Shown: one piece after another, positions 35,125-43,782 of the stretch | Position numbering within the stretch: position 1 is the stretch's first letter | Layout of the letters: every line of letters starts with the position of its first letter | Assembly: GCA_018823135.1 (NCBI GenBank) | Contig: JAHJJF010000084.1 | Coordinates: 1 to 54,873, forward strand | Source: Pseudomonadota bacterium | GTDB lineage: Bacteria; Desulfobacterota; Desulfobulbia; Desulfobulbales; CALZHT01 | Direction: 5' to 3' | Length of the DNA: 54,873 bases | Notes under the pieces: model-generated | Databases searched by the model: none | What the model saw: only the letters and a program-made list of their open reading frames with translations | Told to the model about the DNA's origin: nothing | Position numbers and translations under genes: made by a program

Positions 35125-35152
35125 TTGACTAAGAGATATAACCGGTTAAATA
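35125..35152 (+). promoter_or_regulatory. possible promoter of the AT-rich lipoprotein pair
   Basis: TTGACT at 35125-35130 with a 16-bp spacer to TAAATA at 35147-35152, about 60 bp ahead of the ATG at 35213. The surrounding sequence is very AT-rich, so chance matches are likely. Confidence 0.3.
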
Positions 35153-35212
35153 TATATTGTCTAATGGGCTGCTCGTTGTCAGCACCTATCAATTGTAACG
35201 GATGAGGAATGG

Positions 35213-36403
35213 ATGAAAAGATTTATTGTTTTAATGGTACTGATATTTATGGGGAATGGTTGTTCTTTAATCCATCAAAGCAAACAGCCCGAAAGATCCG
35301 GGAAAGAAAGTATTGTTAATTATAAGGATAAGGATAATTTGTTTTCACTGACAGCAAAAGAAACTGAAATTTTTAGAAATCTTCCTGATGATAGTGACCA
35401 GAAATGGATTATACCTAATATAAGTATTAATAGTGTTAATAATAGCATATATGTACAGTTGATACATAATGATATACCAATAAAAACTGGAGATATTGTA
35501 TTAAGATTAACAGATAATATGAAATCGTTTGCAGTAGCAATTACATCATTATCTGGATATTCCCATTGTGGAATCATATTAGAGGAAGATGGAAATCTGT
35601 TTGTTGTTGATATTCATCCGGATGATGATAAAGAGAAAAATTCAATCAGGAAATCAGCTTTAAAAGATTGGGTAAAAGATGATGATACTACAAAAATTAT
35701 TCATGCTCTTGTATTAAGACCAAAAGAAAAAATTGATAAATCCACGATGACTTTAAAGTTAAATGATTATTTATCGCGAAATATAGAATTCGATTATGAC
35801 TTTCAATTTAATAATAATAAAAAAGATAAAAACTTATATTATTGTGCTGAACTGATATATGAAATTTTGCAGGAAGTTTCTGAAACTAAATGGGAAACCT
35901 TGCAAGCTGAGGAAATTGTAAGAACAGTTGGCAGCAAAGTTGTCGACATTGTTAATATACGAGCAAATCAATCAGATTTAAGAATTAATAAATTCAGAAA
36001 TTTGCTGGTGAGCTATGGCGGTAATAATGATAAAACAAAAAAAGGCTTGATTACGCCAGCAAGTTTTGCTTTCTCCTCAAATTTAGAAAGAATTGGCTAT
36101 GTAACAAGTAAATATATTAACAACTATTCAAAATCAATGTATTTATATAAGAGAACAGAAAAGAAGTATTTAGCACTGATGTCATTGCATGCAAAAAGTA
36201 CATCCATCCCGGATGAGACCATTAAAGAAAGTTTTTTAAATAAAGGACTTTCAGAAAAAGATTTAAATCAAATCATGTATGTCATTAAATCATATAAGGG
36301 TGAGTTTTATAACTCAGATACCTTAATTTATAACATGATGAAATTATACGCTGAAAACGATATGACATATGAATATATATATTATTGCCTGCAAGAAATA
36401 TGA
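35213..36403 (+). CDS. YiiX/YebB-like permuted papain-fold (NlpC/P60-type) lipoprotein
   Basis: A 396-residue predicted lipoprotein: MKRFIVLMVLIFMGNGC ends in a lipobox-like GNGC with Cys17. The catalytic domain (about 90-250) has KTGDIVLRL, SGYSHCGIILEEDG with the putative catalytic His, FVVDIHP, and LYYCAELIYEI with the putative catalytic Cys, in the circularly permuted order of YiiX/YebB proteins (His before Cys). Such enzymes hydrolyse amide or thioester/ester bonds in lipids or peptides. A helical C-terminal domain (about 260-396) is unassigned. GAGGA lies just upstream of ATG 35213. Base composition is strikingly AT-rich (many AAA, ATA, TTA codons) compared with genes on both sides, indicating recent transfer. 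It is followed 28 bp downstream by an SGNH-hydrolase lipoprotein of the same composition. Confidence 0.8.
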   Translation: MKRFIVLMVLIFMGNGCSLIHQSKQPERSGKESIVNYKDKDNLFSLTAKETEIFRNLPDDSDQKWIIPNISINSVNNSIYVQLIHNDIPIKTGDIVLRLTDNMKSFAVAITSLSGYSHCGIILEEDGNLFVVDIHPDDDKEKNSIRKSALKDWVKDDDTTKIIHALVLRPKEKIDKSTMTLKLNDYLSRNIEFDYDFQFNNNKKDKNLYYCAELIYEILQEVSETKWETLQAEEIVRTVGSKVVDIVNIRANQSDLRINKFRNLLVSYGGNNDKTKKGLITPASFAFSSNLERIGYVTSKYINNYSKSMYLYKRTEKKYLALMSLHAKSTSIPDETIKESFLNKGLSEKDLNQIMYVIKSYKGEFYNSDTLIYNMMKLYAENDMTYEYIYYCLQEI

Positions 36404-36431
36404 AATAAGCGATAATTTTTTTAAATTAACA

Positions 36432-37307
36432 ATGAGTATTATGTCAGTAGCAATATTTTTCTTGTTATTGAACGGATGTACTCTTACTCAATCATTATTC
36501 AGTAAAGAATCTGATAATTCAGTAAAAGACAGTTTTATATATGTTGCTCTCGGCGATAGTATTCTTATCGACAAATGGGCCGGTGGTGAAGATTGTAACT
36601 GTGGTGCATCTTCTTTATTGTTAGAAAACTTAAATGATAAATTTCCTTATTATTTTGGTAAGGATTTGCTCACTCTTTTTGCTGATGCGAAGTTGATATC
36701 ATTAGCAAAAGATGCGGCTCTTTTTGAAGGATTTTTAGATGATCAAATCGATGAATTCAAATCAAAAAAAATTATTCCTGATTTAGTTACTATCAGTATT
36801 GGCGGAAATGATTTAGTTCAGTTTTTGAAAACAAAGTTACATGAGTCAAATAAACCAGAATTAAATATCTTTATTGCTAATTTTGAACAAAATCTTCTAG
36901 AACTTGAAAAGTTTATCACCTATCTCAACAGCCAGAATGAAGATATCATAATTTTTCTTCTGAACATCTATGACCCGACTGATGGCCTGGGTTTTGATTT
37001 CACACGAAATGAATTTCTGAGTCGATCCAACAATTTAAAAATGTATTTTCTGCTTAATCAGTTGAACACAAAACTCGCTGTATTTTCTGCAAAAAACAAC
37101 CTGCAACTTATTGATATTCACTCACATTTTCTAGGGCATGGATTATCCGCCGTCAAATACAAAGACATTAACCCTTTCTATGACCCGGGAAATGATACAT
37201 TCTGGTATCATCCGCAAGTAATAATTGATGTCAATGGTCTGGGAGCTCATGAGATACGCAAGCTGTTGTATGACGCGCTGAATACCCAATTGGACAAAAT
37301 GGATTGA
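36432..37307 (+). CDS. SGNH/GDSL-like hydrolase lipoprotein
   Basis: A 291-residue predicted lipoprotein. ATG 36432 is preferred over ATG 36369 because it gives a short signal peptide ending in a lipobox (FFLLLNGC). Neither start has a strong SD. SGNH blocks: block I VALGDSILID (nucleophile Ser), block III SIGGNDLVQF (Gly and Asn of the oxyanion hole), and a C-terminal DVNGLGAHEIRKL that supplies a His; an Asp five residues before it replaces the usual DxxH spacing, so the catalytic His/Asp assignment is tentative. Esterase or lipase action on lipids, glycans or peptidoglycan acetyl groups is typical. AT-rich like the upstream gene, with which it appears to form a two-gene acquired unit. It converges with the universal stress protein gene. 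Confidence 0.85.
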   Translation: MSIMSVAIFFLLLNGCTLTQSLFSKESDNSVKDSFIYVALGDSILIDKWAGGEDCNCGASSLLLENLNDKFPYYFGKDLLTLFADAKLISLAKDAALFEGFLDDQIDEFKSKKIIPDLVTISIGGNDLVQFLKTKLHESNKPELNIFIANFEQNLLELEKFITYLNSQNEDIIIFLLNIYDPTDGLGFDFTRNEFLSRSNNLKMYFLLNQLNTKLAVFSAKNNLQLIDIHSHFLGHGLSAVKYKDINPFYDPGNDTFWYHPQVIIDVNGLGAHEIRKLLYDALNTQLDKMD

Positions 37308-37308
37308 A

Positions 37309-37350
37309 TACTTTTTTCGATTTTCATCTAAGCCAATTGAGAAAAAAGTA
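37309..37350. terminator. AT-rich inverted repeat between convergent genes
   Basis: TACTTTTTTC (37309-37318) and GAAAAAAGTA (37341-37350) are a perfect 10-bp inverted repeat around a 22-nt loop, starting 2 bp after the SGNH gene stop and 50 bp from the stop of the convergent stress-protein gene. Possible bidirectional terminator, weak because the stem lacks G/C. Confidence 0.35.
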
Positions 37351-37400
37351 CCGGGCAGCCCCATTAATTCCAAAGAGTCCATTAGATTGAGTCGGTGATT

Positions 37401-37889
37401 TTATTCCACTACCATGACCGCACAGTTTTTTGCATGATGCAGGATCTTGTTGGAGGTGGAGCCGAAAACGAACTCCTCATTGTGAGTCAGTCCTCGCCTT
37501 CCAACCACCACAATGCAACATCGGAGTTTGGCCTGTTCTTCGAGGATGGCGTCGCCGATGGATACGCACTGTCGGACCGAGAGCCTGGTTTCGAGCTGAT
37601 TTTCCTTAAAGCCTGCGTCGGTGAGGATTTCCTTGTAGCCGGTCATGATTTTTTCCATTTTTTTCTTTTTGTCTTTTAACCACTTGGCACGCTCGGCTTC
37701 GCTGTTGAAATAATCTTCGGAAGGCTGCGGGATGATGGAAAGCAGAGTGATAAAGACGTCTTTATTGTCCCCGAAAAAATCGGCCAGATACATCACCGCC
37801 CGTTTGGAATTGTCAGACTCATCGACTGCCACCAGCAGGTGGCGTTCGGTATCCCGGCGCGCAAGATCACTGAAGGTTTGTTTGTTCAT
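37401..37889 (-). CDS. universal stress protein (UspA family)
   Basis: A 162-residue cytosolic Usp domain. N-terminal strand HLLVAVDESDNSKRAVMYLADFF contains the conserved Asp for nucleotide binding, and the C-terminal ATP-loop VVVGRRGLTHNEEFVFGSTSNKILHHAKNCAVMVV matches G-2x-G-9x-G-S/T, so ATP binding is expected. A charged insertion (KWLKDKKKKMEKIM) is notable. A good SD (GGGAGGAAATC) lies inside the end of the upstream gene and the ATG overlaps that gene's stop by 4 bp, so the two proteins are made together. The partner is a kinase-fold protein, which suggests a shared stress or signalling role; that is inference. Start ATG 37889 is well supported. Confidence 0.93.
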   Translation of the reverse strand: MNKQTFSDLARRDTERHLLVAVDESDNSKRAVMYLADFFGDNKDVFITLLSIIPQPSEDYFNSEAERAKWLKDKKKKMEKIMTGYKEILTDAGFKENQLETRLSVRQCVSIGDAILEEQAKLRCCIVVVGRRGLTHNEEFVFGSTSNKILHHAKNCAVMVVE

Positions 37890-38899
37890 GATTTCCTCCC
37901 TGAAATTTTACTTACATCTTCCCGGGCCTTGGCCAGATCGTCCAGCATCTGGCCCGTGGTCTCGTAAAATATTTTTGCCCCAATGGAAAAATGAAGCAGA
38001 ATTCTGTTTAATGAGTCAGGTATATATGGGTAGATTTTTTTGAGATTTGCCACCCTGTTTTTATACGAGATGTTGAGATCTTCGCCCCAGAGGCTGTCAA
38101 AGAGGTCCCGCTGGTTGTTATACAGGTCCGGCACCAGGACGTCGCCGCGGCCGGTCAGGAAGATAATAATATTGCCCAGCCCCTGCAGGTCGAATCCCCA
38201 CATGGATTCACCGTGCATGTAGTTGTAGTCGAAGTCGATCCAGCGGTTAGTCTTGAGTTCCCTGTCATGGATGATATGATCGCGCCGGATGTCGCCGTGC
38301 TTCTCGCCATGATCGTGGAGGAACTTAATGGCCGTGACCAGTTCGATATATTGGTCCAGGACCTCCAGAAAATAATTATGAAAATAATCCTCATGGTCGG
38401 CGCCGTAGTCGGCAATGATCTGCTCATACGTTTGGCCGGGAATGAACTCCAGAATGCGCACGATATTATCGGCCGAGTCCAGGACCCAGTGGCCGTGCAT
38501 GAAGTTCTTGTGCTTGGCCACCAGATCGAGGATGCGCGCCTCCTTTCTGGGGCTGCGAAAGCATCTGATCATGACCTCGCCGACTTTTGTCTCAAACTCT
38601 TCATGGAAGACCAGTTTCAGAATCTTGGTTGAGCCGTCGTTGAGATCAATGGCTCGCCTTACCCAGTATTTCGGCTCATCATCCAGGCCGAAGCGGCCTT
38701 CCTTTTCATAGCGCTTGACCCAGTAAAGGGTTGCGCCGAGGACAATCACATCGTCATATTCGACTTGGAAGAAGTCGCTGGTGTCGGTGATGATCTTAAA
38801 CTTCTTCGGTACACGCTCCGGCCCCATGCTATGGGCAATCAGGGCTTCGGCAGCCTCCCGGGACAGGGGATTTGATTTCTGCATCGATTTGCTTTCCAT
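37886..38899 (-). CDS. protein kinase-fold / aminoglycoside-phosphotransferase-like protein
   Basis: A 337-residue cytosolic protein with a kinase-like core. Visible elements: ATP-lysine region KILKLVF (Lys95), a helix Glu in RKEARIL (Glu120), the hinge region VRILEFIPG, catalytic loop HGEKHGDIRRDHIIHD with HGD at 201-203, and a DFG-equivalent WIDFDYN with Asp222. The usual metal-binding Asn of the catalytic loop is replaced by His208, so activity is uncertain. It could be a small-molecule or protein kinase, or a pseudokinase regulator. It overlaps the universal stress protein gene (ATGA). ATG 38899 has no clear SD; ATG 38884, 15 bp inside, is an alternative preceded by GGAAAG. No membrane segments are seen. 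Confidence 0.75.
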   Translation of the reverse strand: MESKSMQKSNPLSREAAEALIAHSMGPERVPKKFKIITDTSDFFQVEYDDVIVLGATLYWVKRYEKEGRFGLDDEPKYWVRRAIDLNDGSTKILKLVFHEEFETKVGEVMIRCFRSPRKEARILDLVAKHKNFMHGHWVLDSADNIVRILEFIPGQTYEQIIADYGADHEDYFHNYFLEVLDQYIELVTAIKFLHDHGEKHGDIRRDHIIHDRELKTNRWIDFDYNYMHGESMWGFDLQGLGNIIIFLTGRGDVLVPDLYNNQRDLFDSLWGEDLNISYKNRVANLKKIYPYIPDSLNRILLHFSIGAKIFYETTGQMLDDLAKAREDVSKISGRKS

Positions 38900-38975
38900 A
38901 TTTTATGGTAGCACTCAACAGAGGGGGAAATGCAAAGATTTTTTGCAAAGAAATGCGGGCTGGAGGTAATTCTGC

Positions 38976-40976
38976 TTATTTTTTCTGCAGGGCCTTGTGG
39001 AAATGATCAAAACTCAAAGGGGCCGAACCATTTTTCTTCGGTTGTAATGCCTCGGTGAGATACCGGTTCATGAAGGCCTGCTCCCGCCTCCGGCAATCTT
39101 TCAGAGAGAATTTCAGGTGAAGCGGCGACGAACCGTCTTTGCAGCGTTTTTCCGGGGCAGGTTGTTGCCAGGGATGGGCAAAAACCCTCGGGCCGGAATG
39201 CAGCAGACAGAGAAAGGAGTGATGGGTGGAGATCGCCCCTGCCCAGGGGTAATGGTCAAGATGGTAGCGTTGGGAGATGGTGTCGATTTTTTCTTCAAGC
39301 AGATCGTGGTCCGGCGACTGAGAGTTGTTTCCGGCCATGCGGAAAAGGGGGAAAAGCCGGAAGATATCACCTTGCGCATGGTAAACAGAAGCGATGCCGT
39401 ATTGTTCCGGATGGCAGGAAATAAGTGAGCCGGGGGTGAGGTTGAACTCACCGGCAATGAATTGGTCGACCATCCCGCTTTGCTCATCGATAAGGGCAAG
39501 GGTCTCAGCCGCTTCCAGCTCCGTTTCGCCGGGATGATTGAGAAAGGTCATCCAGCTTGTAGAAATCCCGGCCTGATGAAAATTACGATTAATCCGGCGG
39601 ATCAGGCCTGTATCGATGCCTTTGTTCATCAGACGCAGGACCCGATCAGAACCGCTTTCGATGCCGAAGGCAACGGCCCGAAGTCCGGCCTGGTAAAGCA
39701 GACGGCAGCGTTCCGGGGTATAGGATGATTCGATGCGAAGGTCGGTTGACCAGCGGATATCAAGGCCCTGGTCGATGATCCTCTGGGCCAGGGCCAGGGC
39801 ATAGGCCGGAGAAAGGACATCGGCGGAGAGATAAAAATTCGTTACGCCGAATTTTTCCTGCAGAATCTGCAGGTCGGCAACCGCCCGTTCCACTGGAATT
39901 TCACGGTAGCTGTGGCGGCCTGATTGATTAAAACCATAGCTGCAGAATGAGCATTTGTTCCAGTAGCAGCCCCTGGTCGGGCTGTACAACAGCATCCGGT
40001 CAGGAGCGAGATAACGGTCAGGTTCAAGGTCGGCATAGTCGGGGGTTGCCGCATCGGCAAGGTCAAAGGTCAAGGCGGGGCTGCGGATAAGGGTTCCAGG
40101 AGCCCTTCCTTTCATCATAAGATTTGGGATGGCGGCGAAACATTCCGCCTCCTGACTTTCAGCGTCCAACAGCGGCAGGAGCTGTTCCAGGGTTTTCTCC
40201 CCTTCCTGCATGCCAACGGCGTCCACATAATCGAAGATCCGGTTGACTGTTTTCGTGTCGCTGTTGCCCACAATCTGATCAATGCATGGACCGCCCAGCA
40301 TCAGGAAACAAGCAGGGAACTGTTCCTTGATTAACCGGCAGAGGTAAAAGGTCTCGGGGATCTGGGAGACAAAGGTGAGGGAAATGCCGATAAACCGGGG
40401 ATTGCCAAGGTTGCTCAGTTGCCGCCGATAAAATTGGTCAAAGGGACTGCGCTTCTCCGCAATATAATCCTCTAGGAGATTGAAATCCCAGGGAGCCACC
40501 AGGTGGTCGGCCCGGTTGAAGCTGAACCGGAAGGGGAAACAGACCGCTTCCATCACCTGAAAAAGTTCTTCAAAACCGTCACGGGCCCGGAGATAGGTTT
40601 TTTTATGATAGAATTGCTGAGGGTCCTTCATGACGGAGAGGCACTGGGATAAATCCCGGCAAAGGGGAAGTGCCTCGGCAACGCGCCGATACTCCATCTG
40701 TTCATATAAAGTCAGGCGTTTGCGGCTGTTTAACTCATGAAATCGGGCCGTCAGCTTCTGTTGCCAGCCCTCCATGGTTTCAGCGGCCAGGAGAAAGTAA
40801 AGGCCCTCAATATTATAATCCCGTAACGCAACGCTGATCCCACGTTGGCGCAGATATCCTTTGAGAGTCGGTAGTCCCACATACGTCCAGGTGGGATCGG
40901 CAAAGGGCGGAAAGATCAGAAAAGAGGAGTTTGTCTGGTCTGTGGTCTGCGTGTTGGTTTGCGAGTCGATAATCAT
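38976..40976 (-). CDS. B12-binding-domain radical SAM protein
   Basis: A 666-residue enzyme. The N-terminal cobalamin-type Rossmann half (about 17-265) begins FLIFPPFADPTWTYVGLPTLKGYLRQRGI and contains FIGISLTFVSQIPETFYLCRLIKEQFPACFLMLGGP. The radical SAM core follows, with the iron-sulfur cluster motif RGCYWNKCSFCSYG (Cys337, Cys342, Cys345: Cx4Cx2C rather than Cx3Cx2C), a spacing seen in one branch of these proteins, and VAFGIESGSDRVLRLMNKG. The DxHxxG cobalamin motif is not evident, so B12 binding is uncertain. It starts 9 bp after the stop of the FAD dehydrogenase gene on the same strand, so they are probably co-transcribed. Methyl transfer or rearrangement of a complex substrate is typical; none is identifiable here. 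Confidence 0.85.
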   Translation of the reverse strand: MIIDSQTNTQTTDQTNSSFLIFPPFADPTWTYVGLPTLKGYLRQRGISVALRDYNIEGLYFLLAAETMEGWQQKLTARFHELNSRKRLTLYEQMEYRRVAEALPLCRDLSQCLSVMKDPQQFYHKKTYLRARDGFEELFQVMEAVCFPFRFSFNRADHLVAPWDFNLLEDYIAEKRSPFDQFYRRQLSNLGNPRFIGISLTFVSQIPETFYLCRLIKEQFPACFLMLGGPCIDQIVGNSDTKTVNRIFDYVDAVGMQEGEKTLEQLLPLLDAESQEAECFAAIPNLMMKGRAPGTLIRSPALTFDLADAATPDYADLEPDRYLAPDRMLLYSPTRGCYWNKCSFCSYGFNQSGRHSYREIPVERAVADLQILQEKFGVTNFYLSADVLSPAYALALAQRIIDQGLDIRWSTDLRIESSYTPERCRLLYQAGLRAVAFGIESGSDRVLRLMNKGIDTGLIRRINRNFHQAGISTSWMTFLNHPGETELEAAETLALIDEQSGMVDQFIAGEFNLTPGSLISCHPEQYGIASVYHAQGDIFRLFPLFRMAGNNSQSPDHDLLEEKIDTISQRYHLDHYPWAGAISTHHSFLCLLHSGPRVFAHPWQQPAPEKRCKDGSSPLHLKFSLKDCRRREQAFMNRYLTEALQPKKNGSAPLSFDHFHKALQKK

Positions 40977-40985
40977 TTATGCAGG

Positions 40986-42617
40986 TTACTCGGTGTGCTC
41001 GTCCTGACCGTAGCAATCCAGCAGGCTTATGGCCACGGCTTCGGCAACCTTGATGCCGTCCACGGCCGAGGAGAGGATGCCCCCGGCATAGCCTGCGCCT
41101 TCGCCGGTGGGATACAACCCTTTGGTGTTGATGCTCTGTAGATCAGCGGCGTTACGGGTGAGGCGGACCGGTGACGAGGTGCGCGTTTCCACCCCGGTGA
41201 GTACGGCATCAGCCAGATCAAAGCCTTCAATTTGTTTGGCAAAGGCGGGCAGGGCCTCGCGGATGGCCTCGATGGCGTAATCCGGCAAAGCGGCACTGAG
41301 GTCGCAGAGGTGGATACCGGGGGTATAGGAGGGCTGCACCGAGCCAAGCTGGGTGGAAGGACGGCCGGCCAGAAAATCGCCCACCAGCTGTGCCGGAGCC
41401 TGATAGTTGCTGCCGCCCAGTTCAAAGGCCCGCGATTCCCAGAAGCGTTGAAACTCCATACCGGCAAGTGGACCGCCAGGATAGTCAGCCGGAGAAATGC
41501 CCACCACGATGCCGCTGTTGGCGTTTCGCTCCTTGCGCGAATATTCGCTCATGCCGTTGGTCACCACTCGACCGGGTTCGGAAGTGGCGGCAACTACAGT
41601 GCCGCCCGGACACATGCAGAAGCTGTATACCGACCGGCCATTGCCGGCGTGATGGACCAGTTTGTAGTCTGCGGCGCCGAGTAGCGGGTTGTCGGCATTT
41701 TTCCCGTGGCGGCTGCGGTCGATGAGTGATTGCGGGTGCTCGATGCGAAAGCCGATGGAAAATGGCTTCGCCTCCATGGATATGCCGCGCCTGTGGAGCA
41801 TCTCAAAGGTGTCACGGGCACTGTGGCCGATGGCGAGAACAAGATGACTGGTGGCGAGGTGTTCGCCGCTTGCCAACACGATACCGCGCACCTGGCCGTT
41901 TTCGATATCGATATCATCCATCCGGCTCTGGAAGCGAAATTCTCCTCCCAGCGCCTGGATGGTGGCACGCATCTGTTCGACAATGCCCACCAGCCGGTAA
42001 GTGCCGATGTGCGGCTTGCTGACATAGAGAATTTCCGGCGTCGCCCCGGCCTGGACAAATTCTTCCAGGACTTTTCTGCCGTAATGCTTGGGATCTTTGA
42101 TCTGGGTGTGCAGCTTGCCATCGGAAAATGTCCCGGCCCCGCCTTCGCCGAACTGCACATTTGATTCCGGATCAAGGATGCCTTTGCGCCACAGACCGAA
42201 GGTGTCCTTGGTGCGTTCCCGCACCGCCTTGCCTCTCTCCAGAAGCAGCGGCCGGAATCCGGACTGGGCAAGGACCAGCCCGGCAAAAAGGCCGGATGGT
42301 CCCATGCCGATGATTACCGGCCGGGTCGGGAGCGCATCCCTGGGAGCACGGGCGACAAAATGATAGGTGGTGTCCGGTGCCTGCCTGAGATGCGGGTCGC
42401 CCTCGAATCGCGTCAGGATGTCGGCCTCATTGGCCACCTCAACATCAAGGGTGAATATGAAGACGATGGCGTGAGATTTTCGCGCATCAACGCCGCGACG
42501 GAAAATCTTATAGCTGATGAGATCGTCTGGCTGGATGCCAAGCCGCATGGTGATTGCCTTCCTGAGGTCGGCATCACTATGGTCAAGGGGAAGTTTGAGT
42601 TCTGTCAGTCTCAGCAT
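40986..42617 (-). CDS. FAD-dependent dehydrogenase (COG2509 type)
   Basis: A 543-residue cytosolic flavoprotein. The start is placed at ATG 42617, since MLRLTELKLPLDHSDADLRKA is the characteristic N terminus of this family; an in-frame GTG/ATG upstream at 42794 adds 59 residues without homology features. An N-terminal small domain (about 1-95, ferredoxin-like fold, RLGIQPDDLISYKIFRRGVDARK) precedes the Rossmann motif PVIIGMGPSGLFAGLVLAQSG (about 107-127), then NVQFGEGGAGTFSDGKLHTQIKDP and the C-terminal LYPTGEGAGYAGGILSSAVDGIKVAEAV that closes the FAD site. Physiological substrate is unknown; widespread in anaerobes. A possible sigma70 promoter lies at 42760-42788. The radical SAM gene follows. 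Confidence 0.92.
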   Translation of the reverse strand: MLRLTELKLPLDHSDADLRKAITMRLGIQPDDLISYKIFRRGVDARKSHAIVFIFTLDVEVANEADILTRFEGDPHLRQAPDTTYHFVARAPRDALPTRPVIIGMGPSGLFAGLVLAQSGFRPLLLERGKAVRERTKDTFGLWRKGILDPESNVQFGEGGAGTFSDGKLHTQIKDPKHYGRKVLEEFVQAGATPEILYVSKPHIGTYRLVGIVEQMRATIQALGGEFRFQSRMDDIDIENGQVRGIVLASGEHLATSHLVLAIGHSARDTFEMLHRRGISMEAKPFSIGFRIEHPQSLIDRSRHGKNADNPLLGAADYKLVHHAGNGRSVYSFCMCPGGTVVAATSEPGRVVTNGMSEYSRKERNANSGIVVGISPADYPGGPLAGMEFQRFWESRAFELGGSNYQAPAQLVGDFLAGRPSTQLGSVQPSYTPGIHLCDLSAALPDYAIEAIREALPAFAKQIEGFDLADAVLTGVETRTSSPVRLTRNAADLQSINTKGLYPTGEGAGYAGGILSSAVDGIKVAEAVAISLLDCYGQDEHTE

Positions 42618-43238
42618 GGTATGAATCGGGCCTGGTGGCCAACGTTGATCAGGAACGGTTGCATGGCGGTGGCTATGGACAACCCGGCGCCGGAATTGTT
42701 GGTTTTCAATGAAATCATTCAGGGCGCGTGTTGGCGAACTGCCTGTTTCCTTTAGTGACTTATTATCGATTATATTGAGGACTGTCAACCTCAAACTTGA
42801 TCATGCTGGGAAGGCGCCTCATGCGCATTTGCAAGTCATCTGGAACCCAGTCAAATATGACAGAAATCATCCATTCCGGAGGCACAATCAATCTCTGACG
42901 CCCAATTGCATTTGATGGAAAATTTGCAGTCCTGAGAATGTGGAGGTGTTGATATGGAATCCATTGACAAACCTGTCGCGCCGAGCTATTTTCTCGCAAT
43001 CATCACAAATAATTGCAATAAACATTGTAATAAACTTTTTTTGCTGATGAAATACTTACACTTGTTCGAGGGTGAGTTTCACAAGTTTCCTTAAATTCTC
43101 TAAACCAGCTGATACCGTGTTCATGGCGATTTGACTTTAATGTCACCTGCCGTGGGTTTTGGACGTGGCAGATTTTGCTTTGTATCGGCTTTTAGGGCAG
43201 TTTTCAAACACTTATAATATACTACTGTGAGGAACATT
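42618..43238. other. divergent intergenic region
   Basis: About 620 bp between the FAD dehydrogenase and a cysteine-cluster gene. It includes the promoter candidate at 42760-42788 (minus strand). A TATAAT at 43213-43218, 20 bp before ATG 43239, is a possible -10 for the plus-strand gene, but no matching -35 is convincing. ORFs here are short and lack SD or family features. Confidence 0.55.
42760..42788 (-). promoter_or_regulatory. sigma70-like promoter of the FAD dehydrogenase / radical SAM operon
   Basis: On the minus strand TTGACA (42788-42783) and TAATAA (42765-42760) with a 17-bp spacer, about 140 bp ahead of ATG 42617. An overlapping TTGAGG/CCTCAA inverted repeat across the -35 could be an operator. 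Confidence 0.45.
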
Positions 43239-43730
43239 ATGCGTTTATGTGCGATTTGTGCCGGGCAGGGCAAATCATGCTGTGTCTGCCGCGATATACT
43301 GGTCAGTGATGGGGATCTGCAAAGAATTGCCGCCCATACCGGATCATGGGATTTTTTTGAAACGCGACTCCCGCAGACCGTCGCCTATCTTGACCAGGAC
43401 GACGACCCTAACTGGAACAACTATACACTGCAGTTAAACGGCACCCGAAGAGTTCTGAAATACACCCGGCCCGGTATCTGTTGCTTCCTGACCGATACCG
43501 GTTGCCTGTTGCCGGAACATATCAGGCCACTGGTTTGCCGCCTGCACCCCATGGAGTTCAACGAGGCCAGGCTCACTGGTCTCTCGCCGGAATGCCCGGC
43601 CGAGCATCTGCCGGAAGGAGAGTCGGTGCTTGCCAATCTTGAGATGAATGTTGACCTGGCCGAGAACTGGCGGCAACAGCTTTATACAGAATTGCGCGGC
43701 TCACATCAGCTCCGTCCCAAGGCGGCGTGA
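43239..43730 (+). CDS. YkgJ-family cysteine-cluster protein
   Basis: A 163-residue small cytosolic protein. Start ATG 43239 is taken because GAGGA lies about 7 nt upstream; GTG 43227 would put the SD inside. It opens MRLCAICAGQGKSCCVCRDI, with the paired Cys signature of the UPF0153/YkgJ family (putative zinc- or iron-binding), and continues with GICCFLTDTGCLLPEHIRPLVCRLHPMEF, in which the Cys, His and Pro residues of the second half of the cluster occur. These proteins are believed to chelate Zn or Fe-S; biochemical function is unknown. It converges with a second, clearly different YkgJ-type gene whose stop lies 52 bp away, so the pair may be linked by function rather than by an operon. Confidence 0.82.
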   Translation: MRLCAICAGQGKSCCVCRDILVSDGDLQRIAAHTGSWDFFETRLPQTVAYLDQDDDPNWNNYTLQLNGTRRVLKYTRPGICCFLTDTGCLLPEHIRPLVCRLHPMEFNEARLTGLSPECPAEHLPEGESVLANLEMNVDLAENWRQQLYTELRGSHQLRPKAA

Positions 43731-43782
43731 AGAGTAGTAACGCACCAGGTCTGTCCGGCGGCTCATGATAGAAGCAATTTTT

